From positions 1 to 64,000 of the forward strand of contig JAIYAT010000017.1 of NCBI GenBank assembly GCA_027488905.1: 64,000 nucleotides of DNA. The letters run 5' to 3'. The notes under the pieces were generated by a model, which had not been told where the DNA came from, did not search any database, and worked only from the letters and a program-made list of their open reading frames with translations. Below are positions 35,512 through 44,792 of this stretch, piece after piece. The translations under genes and the position numbers were made by a program. Origin of the DNA: Bacteroidota bacterium (lineage in GTDB: Bacteria; Bacteroidota; Bacteroidia; UKL13-3). Numbering within the stretch: the first letter of the stretch is position 1; the number at the start of each line of letters is the position of its first letter.

Positions 35512-37596
35512 TTAATTTTTAATGATGCGCTTAATTTGTTTTTCTTCGCCATTATCGATGGCTAGAAAATAGATACCAGCTTCTAAGGATGATGCATCAA
35601 TAACCATAGAACCAGATCCAGTAGCACTCAATTTTTCTTTGCCTTGTAAATCGTATACAACAATAGAAATTGAAGTGTTTCTCCCTTGTGCAATTACATT
35701 GATAAGGCCCTCAAACGGATTTGGAGATATTGAAATGTTATCAAATTCACGGCTAATTTTAATGATACTGCTTGTTTCGCTAGTTCCATCGAAGTCTTTT
35801 TGAACCAAACGGTAAAAGGCAATTTCAAAAACATTTGCGTCTATAAAATCATACCGACTTAATTTTTGGGTATTGCCTTGTCCGACAACAAAGCCAATGC
35901 TTTCAAAGTTGATTCCGTCTTTCGATTTCTCGATAAAAAAACCTTTATTATTTATTTCGCTCGAAGTTTCCCAAGTTAAGCGTGCAGCGCCATTTTCATA
36001 TAGGCCATTAAAACTGCGTAAAGTAACAGGTAATGGGTTTGTAGTAGCATTTCCACCCATGTACATTCTAAAGGTGACTGGTATAACTTGAAAAGCAGTT
36101 CTGGTAGCTGTTGAGCCACTTCCAGAAGCATGGGTTCCGCCTGGTGCACCAAAGGTTAGCCCATTATCAGTTGAACCTACAATTCTGTTTTCGGTGGCAT
36201 TGCTAATGCCTGAAATTCCATTTGCATCAATTGTTAGGGTTAAATTCAAGGCAGTTAAACCATTATTTACAGAGCCTGTCCAATACATGTTTGACCTTCT
36301 GCTTACAGTGTACCCGCCGTCGATAAAGCTAGTGATACTAGAACCTCCAATGCCACTGTCTACATGTAAAATAGAGATATTACCACCTGCTATTGGTGAT
36401 GCAACAAAGTTAACGTTAACTGGTCTGTAGAAACTGTTTGAACCAACTGGAAATAAAATATTGCCACTTGTTGCACTGCTGATGAATCTGTTTAGCTTTC
36501 CAACAAAATTACCACTAGTTCTCAGTAGAGTAGCATTGGTTACAGTTCCTAAAATTAAGCTGTCTGTTACAGGCATAGTAATATTTCCTGCAAGCATTTG
36601 AAGGGTGTCGGAAATACTGCGGGTGCCAGTAAAAGTTAAACCGTTTGAATTGTTAACGATTAATTTTTTGATTACTAAATTTGATGGGAATTCACCACCT
36701 GTTGTTTGTGCTGTTGTGCCAGCGTATTCTAAAGCACTACCTGTTTTATAATCATAGTTTGTAACCACACTTGTGTAAGCAACTGAGTTTGTCATGCTAA
36801 CTTTTCCGCCATTGCCCACAACCAAGTTTACTGCATCTAATCCTCTTAAACTGGTGGCAGCTAATTCTAATATCCCATTTACAACAAGCGAGTCGAATTG
36901 TGCCCCAGCAGTTCCTGTTCTTCTTAAAGATCCTGAGACCAATAATTTTGCACCAGAATTGATGATGATGTCACCATTGAGTGCAACAGAATTATCTGGG
37001 CGGATATCATTTCCTCCATTGGTTTGTAAAGTTCCTGAAACTACTGTGATACGTGATGCTTTAAAACCTGTATTAAACGATGCCACTTGATTAGGGTTCA
37101 AAGCTACTACTAAGTCCCAACCAGGAGGGTTGTTCCCCCATTGGCTATTAATTGTTGCTGCCCTTGTATTTCCAACTAATCTAATGGCACTCCCAGCAGT
37201 TGTGGTATTAATCCAAGTGGTTAAGCTTGGAAGTGATGCCGTATAAGTTACAGGAAAAACATTTACTGCAGAACTATAACAGGCAAGGTTTCCATTTACA
37301 TTAAGAAAGAATCCAGCTAGGTTTAGCCTAGATGAACTCGTATTATGCAAATTAAGCGTATAACATGACTCATTTTGAGTCAATGAAATTAAGTGACCTG
37401 TTTGAATATAAACAGTATCATTTAAACTCGGTATTTGTCCTGTAGTTGCAGCTGCCCATGCGCTGCCATTAAAGCGTTCCCAGCTTGTGATGGCATTCCA
37501 ATTGCCTGTTGTTACTGCAGACCTATAAGCAAATTGAGCCATGGCTAAATTGCTAAGTAGGGCAATAAAAAATAGGATTAAACTTATTTTTTTCAT
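35512..37596 (-). CDS. Large T9SS-sorted surface protein
   Basis: A 694-residue secreted protein with signal peptide (ISLILFFIALLSNLAMAQ). The body is a long beta-rich region with many Asn, Gly, Ser and Thr residues, perhaps a beta-solenoid. Then comes the frequent pre-sorting module LPVTLRSFNGLYENGAARLTW (about 512), ending in FYRLVQKDFDGTSE. The T9SS type A domain starts ISISPNPFEGLINV (about 625) and ends KQIKRIIKN. No enzyme motif seen. It lies 17 bases after the TonB receptor gene, so it may be exported or used together with it. Confidence 0.8.
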   Translation of the reverse strand: MKKISLILFFIALLSNLAMAQFAYRSAVTTGNWNAITSWERFNGSAWAAATTGQIPSLNDTVYIQTGHLISLTQNESCYTLNLHNTSSSRLNLAGFFLNVNGNLACYSSAVNVFPVTYTASLPSLTTWINTTTAGSAIRLVGNTRAATINSQWGNNPPGWDLVVALNPNQVASFNTGFKASRITVVSGTLQTNGGNDIRPDNSVALNGDIIINSGAKLLVSGSLRRTGTAGAQFDSLVVNGILELAATSLRGLDAVNLVVGNGGKVSMTNSVAYTSVVTNYDYKTGSALEYAGTTAQTTGGEFPSNLVIKKLIVNNSNGLTFTGTRSISDTLQMLAGNITMPVTDSLILGTVTNATLLRTSGNFVGKLNRFISSATSGNILFPVGSNSFYRPVNVNFVASPIAGGNISILHVDSGIGGSSITSFIDGGYTVSRRSNMYWTGSVNNGLTALNLTLTIDANGISGISNATENRIVGSTDNGLTFGAPGGTHASGSGSTATRTAFQVIPVTFRMYMGGNATTNPLPVTLRSFNGLYENGAARLTWETSSEINNKGFFIEKSKDGINFESIGFVVGQGNTQKLSRYDFIDANVFEIAFYRLVQKDFDGTSETSSIIKISREFDNISISPNPFEGLINVIAQGRNTSISIVVYDLQGKEKLSATGSGSMVIDASSLEAGIYFLAIDNGEEKQIKRIIKN

Positions 37597-37613
37597 GGTA
37601 TTGAGGTTTGGTT

Positions 37614-40475
37614 TTAAAACTTAAATGTTAAGCCTAACATAATATGCCTTTGTTCCAAAAATCTAGCTGGATTTGTAGGTGGCGGACCACTCACGCCCAA
37701 TCTTGGATCAACATACCTTGGGTCAACCCAAGAATCCGGAACATTATCTCCTAATTGGTAGGCTCTGCCTGTAACTGGATTTATGATAGAAGCGTTCTTA
37801 TTGTTTAAAATGTTAGTGATTTGGATGTTGAAACCTAGTGTTGTTTTGTTCACTTTCCAATATTTACTGTAGGTGAAATCTGCCCAAAACCATGGCGTTC
37901 CAATTTTACTCCAACGCGCATCTGGGTCTGGATTTTCTACAAAAATAGGTCTTCCTGTGCTAGGGTCATTTCTATCAAAAACAAATGGAGTGTACCTAAC
38001 TCCAGTTCTAAATACCGTTTCAAAATAAAAACTCATATTGTTGAGCCAAGGCAAATTAAACAATCCACCTTTCTTTTCAATTTTGAATACATGATTGGTT
38101 TTAAAATCGAAAGGAACATCCCATGGTAGGTAATATTCTTTTGTGTCTTCAACCGTTCCAGTGGCTAAAATATCCTTCAATGCTTCATTAGCAGAAGCAC
38201 TTTGGCCTGTGCTCACCATATAAGTAAACGCCGCCTGGCCTTGGTACCAGTTTTTATAACGTTTGATGTAATTTACTTCCAAACCCCTTGTGCGCGCATA
38301 ATCACTGTTAATCCTAATAGTTCTGGATACTTCTCTGCCAGTTATGTCTTTAATGATTACTGATGTTGTAGTTACAAAGTCATATTTGTCTTTAAAAAAA
38401 GCAGAAATAATTAAAGCATCGTTTGAACCAAGTGAACTTTTTAAACCTATTTCATAACTAATATCAACTTCTGGATTTAGGTTAGGATTTCCAACCCTCG
38501 AAAGTGTTGATCTGTCCTGATAGTTTGGGTTCAAACCGGGATAAATAAAACTTGGATGTGGCAAAATGGTGGTATGGCCATAATTGAAATACAACATTTT
38601 GTTTTCAGCTATCGGGAAGGTTGCATTTATTTTAGGTAGGAACCTAAATTTATACCTGAGGTTACCAATTTTTACGGAACTATTTTTATAATCTTCTCTC
38701 ACCGCATCTAAAATGGGAGCTCTTGGGTCTTCTACGGCATCGTCTACATATTTGCCCGGAGCCCAATACTCAAATCGTCCGCCAATGCTGGCAATTAAGC
38801 CTTTGTACTTTATTTGGTCTGTAACAAAAAAACCTCCACGTCGTGGACTTACTTGCCAAACATCGCTTTGCTGTCCTAAACGAAAGGTTTGAGAATAGGT
38901 GCCGTCAGCTAATTGAATTGGAGCGCCAATCCAAGGGCGAACGATATCAATCCATAACATTTCTTGGAACTTCATTTCGAAGCCAAAAGTGAGTTTGTTA
39001 AGTGAGTTTTTGCTAAAATAATTACCAGTTGCTTTGGCTACATATTCTTCCAAATAATGATGATGCCATAAAGTTGCAATTCCATTATTGTTAAAAAAGC
39101 CAGAGGGAGGATTGACATACACCACACTGTCCCCAGCAGTAGGAGGGAAAACCTCTATAGGAAACTGGTTAATTGAACCTGGGTCAAATACTTGGTCTAC
39201 ATTAACCGGACGCCACACTCTGCCATTGGCATCTGCACGAAGTTGCACTAAAAACCTAGAAACAGTTGCATTATAACTTAAGCGCTTATTTACAGAATGC
39301 TTAAAGTTTAACATTTGCATAAATGCCTCATGGGTAAAGGTATTGGCATTGTCCATTTGCTGACTAAAATTATATTGGTAGCCAGGTTGGAATGGAACAT
39401 CATTGCCAAAAATGCGCAACATGTTTACATCTTGATTAACAGACAAACTTCTTAATACCGTTCCAGTTAAGATTTTTCCTTTTTTAAAATCATAGCTAAA
39501 CTTTACAAAGCCACTCCATCGATTATCTTGAAAAGGTGTCCAACGGGTTGGGTTCATTCCTTTTTCTTGAAGCACAGAAGATTGCAATTGATTGGCTGGG
39601 TTTCTGTAAAACTCGTCAGTAAAAGAGGCCCTTAACGCGGTGTTAAATTTCAACCTGCCGTCAAATGCTTTTTTAAAAATAGGTGTGCCAATGTTTACCT
39701 CTAATACTTGGCTGTTCCAAGTGCTAATCCAGTCATTGTTGAACCCAAAATTGTCTCTTTTATAAGAGCCACTTACATCTAATTTGTTTCCAGCAGTTTT
39801 AGTTCTAGCGCTTACTACACCAGCGGTGGCATCTCCAATTTCTGCACCAACGCCTCCTGTTGTAATTTCAATTTCTCCGATTGCATTTGCGCCAATGTCT
39901 AAACCAAAACCTGTTCCAGCCATAGGGTCGGTCACAGAAACGCCATCAATATACGTTCCCGTTTCATAGGTTCTACTTCCTCTAATGCTAACTCCAGCAG
40001 GTGATTGAATGACACCAGGCTGTGTGTTGATGATTTTTTGCAATTGACGCGCAGGTCCAAGTTCAATATTCTCTTGGGTGATGGTGTTTAAGCTTTGACC
40101 TTTTTCGATATCAATGAGCGGTTTCTTACCTAAAATTACAACTTCATCAATATTTGCAGTGGATTCAATTAGTTGATAAGTGCCTAAGTCTTTGGTTTCG
40201 CCAGCCTTAACACGAATGTCAGTTTGGATAACTTTTTTATATCCAATAAATGATATTTCGATTGCGTATTGACCCGGTTTAATGTTTTTGATTAGAAAAT
40301 TTCCATTGATATCTGTAGCGGTGCCAAACGAAGTTCCTTTGATTAAAACCGTTACACCAATTAATTCAGATTGATCTTTCTTATCAATTACTTTACCTTT
40401 AAGACTTGCAGTGTTTTGCGCAAATGCAAAGATTGGTAGGAGGCTTAAAGCCAAAAATTGTAAAATCCTGTTCAT
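37614..40475 (-). CDS. TonB-dependent outer-membrane receptor with carboxypeptidase-like domain
   Basis: A 953-residue receptor with signal peptide (LALSLLPIFAFAQ), a CarboxypepD_reg-like domain (about 22-105: LKGKVIDKKDQSELIGVTVLIKG and so on), a plug domain (about 120-230) with VSIRGSRTYETGTYIDGVSV, and a long barrel ending LGLTFKF. There is no SusD-type partner next to it, so it is more likely a solo receptor than a polysaccharide utilisation locus. The substrate is unknown. ATG 40475 is chosen; the codon before is TTG. Confidence 0.88.
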   Translation of the reverse strand: MNRILQFLALSLLPIFAFAQNTASLKGKVIDKKDQSELIGVTVLIKGTSFGTATDINGNFLIKNIKPGQYAIEISFIGYKKVIQTDIRVKAGETKDLGTYQLIESTANIDEVVILGKKPLIDIEKGQSLNTITQENIELGPARQLQKIINTQPGVIQSPAGVSIRGSRTYETGTYIDGVSVTDPMAGTGFGLDIGANAIGEIEITTGGVGAEIGDATAGVVSARTKTAGNKLDVSGSYKRDNFGFNNDWISTWNSQVLEVNIGTPIFKKAFDGRLKFNTALRASFTDEFYRNPANQLQSSVLQEKGMNPTRWTPFQDNRWSGFVKFSYDFKKGKILTGTVLRSLSVNQDVNMLRIFGNDVPFQPGYQYNFSQQMDNANTFTHEAFMQMLNFKHSVNKRLSYNATVSRFLVQLRADANGRVWRPVNVDQVFDPGSINQFPIEVFPPTAGDSVVYVNPPSGFFNNNGIATLWHHHYLEEYVAKATGNYFSKNSLNKLTFGFEMKFQEMLWIDIVRPWIGAPIQLADGTYSQTFRLGQQSDVWQVSPRRGGFFVTDQIKYKGLIASIGGRFEYWAPGKYVDDAVEDPRAPILDAVREDYKNSSVKIGNLRYKFRFLPKINATFPIAENKMLYFNYGHTTILPHPSFIYPGLNPNYQDRSTLSRVGNPNLNPEVDISYEIGLKSSLGSNDALIISAFFKDKYDFVTTTSVIIKDITGREVSRTIRINSDYARTRGLEVNYIKRYKNWYQGQAAFTYMVSTGQSASANEALKDILATGTVEDTKEYYLPWDVPFDFKTNHVFKIEKKGGLFNLPWLNNMSFYFETVFRTGVRYTPFVFDRNDPSTGRPIFVENPDPDARWSKIGTPWFWADFTYSKYWKVNKTTLGFNIQITNILNNKNASIINPVTGRAYQLGDNVPDSWVDPRYVDPRLGVSGPPPTNPARFLEQRHIMLGLTFKF

Positions 40476-40562
40476 CAATTAGTTTTTGGTGTATAGCTGA
40501 AACAGCATTGCAAATTAAAACAATTGAACAGAAGTAAAAACAGTAAATGATAACTTAATAAT

Positions 40563-40574
40563 GGTTTGAACCAA
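40563..40574 (+). repeat. Iterated 12-mer, copy 7 (intergenic)
   Basis: Exact copy in the 142-base space upstream of the TonB receptor gene and downstream of the E1 gene. Confidence 0.8.
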
Positions 40575-40617
40575 AAACCTTGAAAAGAAAAAGATAGAAA
40601 GTTAACTTTACAATAAA

Positions 40618-43014
40618 TCAATTGAATTTATAAGGAGAATAATCTTGCATCATTCCTAGGATTTTATCATAAATATCCTCAGCATTTGGTTTACTAAAGT
40701 AATCGCCATCTGTTCCATAGGCTGGCCTATGAGGCTGTGCGGTTATCGTTAGCGGTTTTGCATCTAACCATTGGTAGGCATTTTGTTCTTCTAAGATTTG
40801 TTGAAGGATAAAAGCACTCGCACCTCCAGGTACATCTTCATCAATAACCACCAATTTATTTGTTTTCTTTACCGAGGCTACAATAGCATGATTTATGTCA
40901 AAAGGTAACAAGGTTTGGGGGTCTATTAAATCTGCTGTAATGCCAATTTCTTTAAGCATTTGCAAAGCATCTTGCACAATTCTTAAGGTTGAACCATAAG
41001 AAACAATGGTTAAATCGTCTCCAGTTTCAAGTATTTCTGGGATACCCAACGGAACGGTGTATGAACCTATATTATCAGGTAATCTTTCTTTGAGTCTGTA
41101 GCCATTTAAACATTCAATCATCAAAGCAGGTTCATCACTCTTCATTAATGTTTCATAAAGACCAGCAGCTTGAACCATATTCCTTGGAGTCAAAATATGC
41201 ATGCCTCTTAGGGAGTTAAGAATCATACCAATAGGAGAGCCTGAATGCCAAATACCTTCTAATCTATGACCTCTAGTTCTAACAATCAACGGCGCTTTTT
41301 GACCGCCTTTTGTGCGGTATTGAAGCGTGGCTAAGTCATCACTTAGAGGTTGCAAACCATATAATAAATAATCCAAATATTGAATTTCGGCAATTGGCCT
41401 TAAACCTCTCATAGCAGCGCCAATTCCTTGGCCAATGATGGTAAGTTCCCTGATACCTGTATCAAATACCCTAGCCTCTCCAAATTTTTCTTGAAGTCCC
41501 GCAAAACCTTGGTTCACATCACCAATTTTTCCTAAGTCTTCACCAAAAGCAAATACCCTTGGGTCGCGGCTTAATAAATTGTCAAAATAAGCAACCAAAA
41601 CCTCTCTGCCATCTACTACCTTGCTATTTTCAGAAAAAACAGGAAGCGTTGCATCAACTTTAAGCGCTTGTTCATTGGATTCACTAAATAGATAAGAATT
41701 ATATCTTTCTTGGTTTAAAGCTTTAAATTCAGATTGCCAATTTATCAATTGTTGGCGTTCAACTGAACTTTCATTGGCGCTTAACCTCAATGATTTATGC
41801 ACTGCAGCGGCTATTTCCTTTCTGATAGGTTCGTTAATGTTTTGCAGTTGGTTCACCAATGCTGCAATTTCACTCCCTTTGCTCGAAACCATAGCTAGTT
41901 GCGCCAACAGTTGGCATGCTGCTGACAAATCTGCTTTAATAGGATTTAGATAATTTTCCCAAGCATTTTTCTTAGATACATTTACCTGAATTTTAGCTTC
42001 ATTTTCTAAAGCATCTAATTCCTCTAATGTAGCAACCTCATTGGCTAAAATCCATTCTCTGAATTTTTTGATGCAATCATTATCAGTTTCCCAGGCTAAC
42101 CTTTCTTTACTTTTATATCTCTCATGCGAGCCCGAAGTGGAGTGGCCTTGGGGTTGAGTAAGTTCTGTCACATGAACTAAACAAGGAATGTGTTTTTCTC
42201 TGGCAATTTTACTTGCTTCTTCATAAACACGGCACAAATCGGCATAATCCCAGCCTTTCACCACAAAAATTTCAAAACCTTCTCCTTTATCATCTCTTTG
42301 AAATCCTTTTAATATTTCGGAAATACTTTCCTTGGTGGTTTGATATTTTGCATGAACCGAAATACCATAAGAGTCATCCCAAACAGAAACCACCATAGGA
42401 ACTTGAAGCACTCCTGCGGCATTGATGGATTCAAAGAAATGTCCTTCACTGCTACTTGCATTTCCTATGGTTCCCCATGCCACTTCATTTCCATTATTGG
42501 AGAAGTTGTTTTCTCCAAGTGCTGAAGCTTGGGAACGATAATATTTAGAAGCATGCGCTAATCCTACCAAACGCAACATTTGTCCAGCAGTTGGCGATAT
42601 ATCTGAAGAAGAGTTTTTTAGTTCTTTTAAATTTTTCCAATTACCTTTTTCATCTAAAGTACGTGTGCCATAATGTCCATTCATCATGCGGCCTGCACTT
42701 GCTGGCTCTGCATTTACATCTGTATGCGCATATAATTGGGCAAAAAATTCTTGGGCAGTTAACAAACCAGAGGCCATCATAAAAGTTTGATCACGGTAAT
42801 AACCACTTCTAAAATCTCCTTTTTTGAAGGCCTTTGCCATGGCAATTTGTGGGAGCTCCTTGCCATCACCAAAGATGCCAAATTTTGCTTTGCCAGTTAA
42901 CACTTCCTTGCGTCCGATTAGGCTAGCTTGTCTGCTTTGGAAAGCAATTCTGTAGTCTTCTAATACTACTGATTTGTATTTTGTATTGGCCGAGGCCATT
43001 GTTTCAACAGTCAT
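40618..43014 (-). CDS. 2-oxoacid dehydrogenase E1, fused alpha and beta subunits
   Basis: A 798-residue fusion. The alpha part (about 1-370) has LIGRKEVLTGKAKFGIFGDG, GYYRDQTFMMASGLL and the thiamine-diphosphate region GNASSSEGHFFESI ending VWDDSYGISV. The beta part (from about 460) has FAFGEDLGKIGDVNQGF, FDTGIRELTIIGQGIGAA and VIDEDVPGGASAF. It decarboxylates a 2-oxo acid and passes the acyl group to E2; branched-chain or pyruvate substrates are both possible. The fused form is known in Bacteroidota. E2 and E3 are not adjacent. The start ATG 43014 is used because a full promoter lies at 43035-43066. Confidence 0.88.
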   Translation of the reverse strand: MTVETMASANTKYKSVVLEDYRIAFQSRQASLIGRKEVLTGKAKFGIFGDGKELPQIAMAKAFKKGDFRSGYYRDQTFMMASGLLTAQEFFAQLYAHTDVNAEPASAGRMMNGHYGTRTLDEKGNWKNLKELKNSSSDISPTAGQMLRLVGLAHASKYYRSQASALGENNFSNNGNEVAWGTIGNASSSEGHFFESINAAGVLQVPMVVSVWDDSYGISVHAKYQTTKESISEILKGFQRDDKGEGFEIFVVKGWDYADLCRVYEEASKIAREKHIPCLVHVTELTQPQGHSTSGSHERYKSKERLAWETDNDCIKKFREWILANEVATLEELDALENEAKIQVNVSKKNAWENYLNPIKADLSAACQLLAQLAMVSSKGSEIAALVNQLQNINEPIRKEIAAAVHKSLRLSANESSVERQQLINWQSEFKALNQERYNSYLFSESNEQALKVDATLPVFSENSKVVDGREVLVAYFDNLLSRDPRVFAFGEDLGKIGDVNQGFAGLQEKFGEARVFDTGIRELTIIGQGIGAAMRGLRPIAEIQYLDYLLYGLQPLSDDLATLQYRTKGGQKAPLIVRTRGHRLEGIWHSGSPIGMILNSLRGMHILTPRNMVQAAGLYETLMKSDEPALMIECLNGYRLKERLPDNIGSYTVPLGIPEILETGDDLTIVSYGSTLRIVQDALQMLKEIGITADLIDPQTLLPFDINHAIVASVKKTNKLVVIDEDVPGGASAFILQQILEEQNAYQWLDAKPLTITAQPHRPAYGTDGDYFSKPNAEDIYDKILGMMQDYSPYKFN

Positions 43015-43034
43015 ATTATCCAAGATTTCTGGCC

Positions 43035-43066
43035 CAAACCTAACTAATTTCTCTAAGGATGCCAAA
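43035..43066 (-). promoter_or_regulatory. Promoter for the fused E1 gene
   Basis: Minus strand TTTG (43066-43063), 20-base spacer, TAGGTTTG (43042-43035), both exact. The TTG inside the -33 box could be mistaken for a start codon; the real start should be ATG 43014, about 16 bases after the transcription start. Confidence 0.65.
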
Positions 43067-43108
43067 TACTCAGCTTTGATGAATTAACTATTTTTTAAGC
43101 AGCTAAGG

Positions 43109-43139
43109 TTTGATTAATTTCATAGTATTACTAACTTTG
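43109..43139 (+). promoter_or_regulatory. Promoter for DUF1573 gene 1
   Basis: TTTG (43109-43112), 19-base spacer, TAACTTTG (43132-43139), exact consensus. Transcription should start near 43144, with a leader of about 36 bases to ATG 43180. Confidence 0.75.
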
Positions 43140-43179
43140 GAACGGAAATTGTTATTTTGAGAAAGCAAATACAGAAAAA

Positions 43180-43587
43180 ATGAAAAAATTAATTTTAACT
43201 GCTCTTATCGCCATTGGCGGTATTATTACTACTTCGGCTCAAACAGCAGAACCTGCTAATGAAAAAGCTCCAGAAATCAAGTTTACTGCAGAAACACACG
43301 ATTTTGGAACAATTCCTCAAGGCACTCCTGCTACTTATGAGTTCACATTTAAAAATACAGGTAAAACCAACCTAATTATCACTAGCGCTTCTGCTAGCTG
43401 CGGTTGTACAACTCCTGAATGGACCAAAGAGCCTATTAAACCAGGTAAAACAGGTTATGTAAAAGCTACATTTAATGCTGCTGCTTCTGGCCCTTTTACT
43501 AAAAGTGTTACGGTAAATAGTAATGCTAAAAATTCTCAGGTGCTTCTTTACCTTAAAGGAGATGTTAAACCTACAGAAACCAAGTAA
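43180..43587 (+). CDS. DUF1573 secreted protein, copy 1
   Basis: A 135-residue protein with signal peptide (LILTALIAIGGIITTSAQ) and a single Ig-like DUF1573 domain: FTAETHDFGTIPQGTPATYEFTFKN, then SASCGCTTPEWTKEPIKPGKTG. The paired cysteines in SCGCT are the family signature. The role is unknown; such proteins are abundant exported proteins of Bacteroidota. A paralogue follows after a terminator. Confidence 0.85.
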   Translation: MKKLILTALIAIGGIITTSAQTAEPANEKAPEIKFTAETHDFGTIPQGTPATYEFTFKNTGKTNLIITSASASCGCTTPEWTKEPIKPGKTGYVKATFNAAASGPFTKSVTVNSNAKNSQVLLYLKGDVKPTETK

Positions 43588-43603
43588 ATTATTTTAAAGA
43601 ATT

Positions 43604-43635
43604 AAAACCTGCATACCAAAAAATATGCAGGTTTT
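43604..43635 (+). terminator. Rho-independent terminator between DUF1573 genes
   Basis: Perfect stem AAAACCTGCATA and TATGCAGGTTTT with loop CCAAAAAA, followed by more T residues. The second gene must therefore rely on read-through or its own start signal. Confidence 0.85.
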
Positions 43636-43649
43636 TTTATGTTTGAACC

Positions 43650-44093
43650 ATGAAAAAATCAACGATTTCATTTTTAACCTTGTTATTGATTACCTTTAGC
43701 TCCTTTGCTCAAACTAAAAAGGAAGCTGCGAAGCCTATAATTTCTTTTGAAAATGTAGTACATGACTTTGGGTTAGTTTATGACGGAAAGGCTGTTTCTT
43801 ATGAATTTTCATTTACAAACACGGGTGAGGTTCCATTAATCTTAACCAATGTACAGCCGTCTTGTGGCTGCACAACACCAGAATGGCCTAGAGAACCAAT
43901 TATGCCTGGACAAAAAGGAAAGATAAAAGCAATTTATAATCCAGGTACTTTTAGAGGGGCTTTTAATAAGAGTATTTCAGTTGTTTCAAATGCAAACCAA
44001 GGGGGTGTGCAATTAATTATTAAAGGCATTTCGGAAGACAGACCTAAAGAACCAAGTTCACCAGTGCGAATTGACCAAGGTGGAGGTTTCTAG
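43650..44093 (+). CDS. DUF1573 secreted protein, copy 2
   Basis: A 147-residue paralogue of copy 1 with signal peptide (ISFLTLLLITFSSFAQ), FENVVHDFGLVYDGKAVSYEF and the same core PSCGCTTPEWPREPIMPGQKG. It has a longer C-terminal tail (DRPKEPSSPVRIDQGGGF). The start codon overlaps an iterated-motif core (TTGAACCA at 43643-43650), leaving only 14 bases after the terminator stem. Its stop abuts the convergent lolA stop. Confidence 0.83.
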   Translation: MKKSTISFLTLLLITFSSFAQTKKEAAKPIISFENVVHDFGLVYDGKAVSYEFSFTNTGEVPLILTNVQPSCGCTTPEWPREPIMPGQKGKIKAIYNPGTFRGAFNKSISVVSNANQGGVQLIIKGISEDRPKEPSSPVRIDQGGGF

Positions 44094-44756
44094 TTATCGC
44101 AAATCAATTACTTCAACACCCTGATATTTTTTAGGGTCAAACATAAATTGATTATCGTCGAATTTTAAATTTGGAACTTGGTTGGTTACAGTATAGGTAT
44201 GAATGGTTCCTGTTTTGTCAAATACCTGAGAACTTAAAATAGTTTGATTAGTCTTATCTACAACTACCTTAATCTTAAAGAACTTTTTCTTCTTATCTTT
44301 TGGCGTCAATTCTAAGGTTACAATCTCTTTTCCTCCCTCTTTTTTTGTCTCTAAAGTTTTGTATAAAAAACCTTTGCCATACATGGTAAAAATGTCATCA
44401 ATGCGAATGGCTCCTTCTTTAGGATTATAGTTATCTATTTGAACTTCATTTACTTCTTTGCTATAAGTCCAAATAGTTTTATTGTCACAAATGATAACTT
44501 GATTGGCAATGTCTAATTTGAATTTATTGCCCTTTACTAGTAAATTACCTTTTTGTTTTTCCTGGCTTTTTTGTTGTTTATTTTCTACAGTATAAATAAA
44601 ATCCGCCTTGATTGATTTGAAGGCTTTGTAACGTTTACTGATTTTATCCATCAGTTTTTCTGCATCATTTTGCTTAGTGGTTTGAGCCCAAACCGAGGCT
44701 GTAGAAATTAATACTACAATTAATATTATACTTTTTTTCACGCTACAAATATTCAT
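44094..44756 (-). CDS. lolA: Outer-membrane lipoprotein carrier protein LolA-like
   Basis: A 220-residue periplasmic protein with signal peptide (SIILIVVLISTASVWAQ) and the LolA fold: KRYKAFKSIKADFIYTVENK, KGNLLVKGNKFKLDI, VIICDNKTIWTYSKEVNEVQIDN and a C-terminal FMFDPKKYQGVEVIDLR. It carries lipoproteins from the inner to the outer membrane. Bacteroidota LolA proteins often follow ftsK, as here (36-base gap). ATG 44756 begins the signal peptide; a longer frame upstream is unlikely. Confidence 0.87.
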   Translation of the reverse strand: MNICSVKKSIILIVVLISTASVWAQTTKQNDAEKLMDKISKRYKAFKSIKADFIYTVENKQQKSQEKQKGNLLVKGNKFKLDIANQVIICDNKTIWTYSKEVNEVQIDNYNPKEGAIRIDDIFTMYGKGFLYKTLETKKEGGKEIVTLELTPKDKKKKFFKIKVVVDKTNQTILSSQVFDKTGTIHTYTVTNQVPNLKFDDNQFMFDPKKYQGVEVIDLR

Positions 44757-44792
44757 TAATTCAATCAAATAGAAAAACCATGCCAAGATGAG

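Noticed and set aside
36794-37090. Open frame antisense to the T9SS surface protein
   Set aside because: Composition follows the repeated Asn/Thr-rich coding strand; no independent support.
37614-40475. Polysaccharide utilisation locus around the TonB receptor
   Set aside because: No SusD-like gene, glycoside hydrolase or hybrid regulator nearby.
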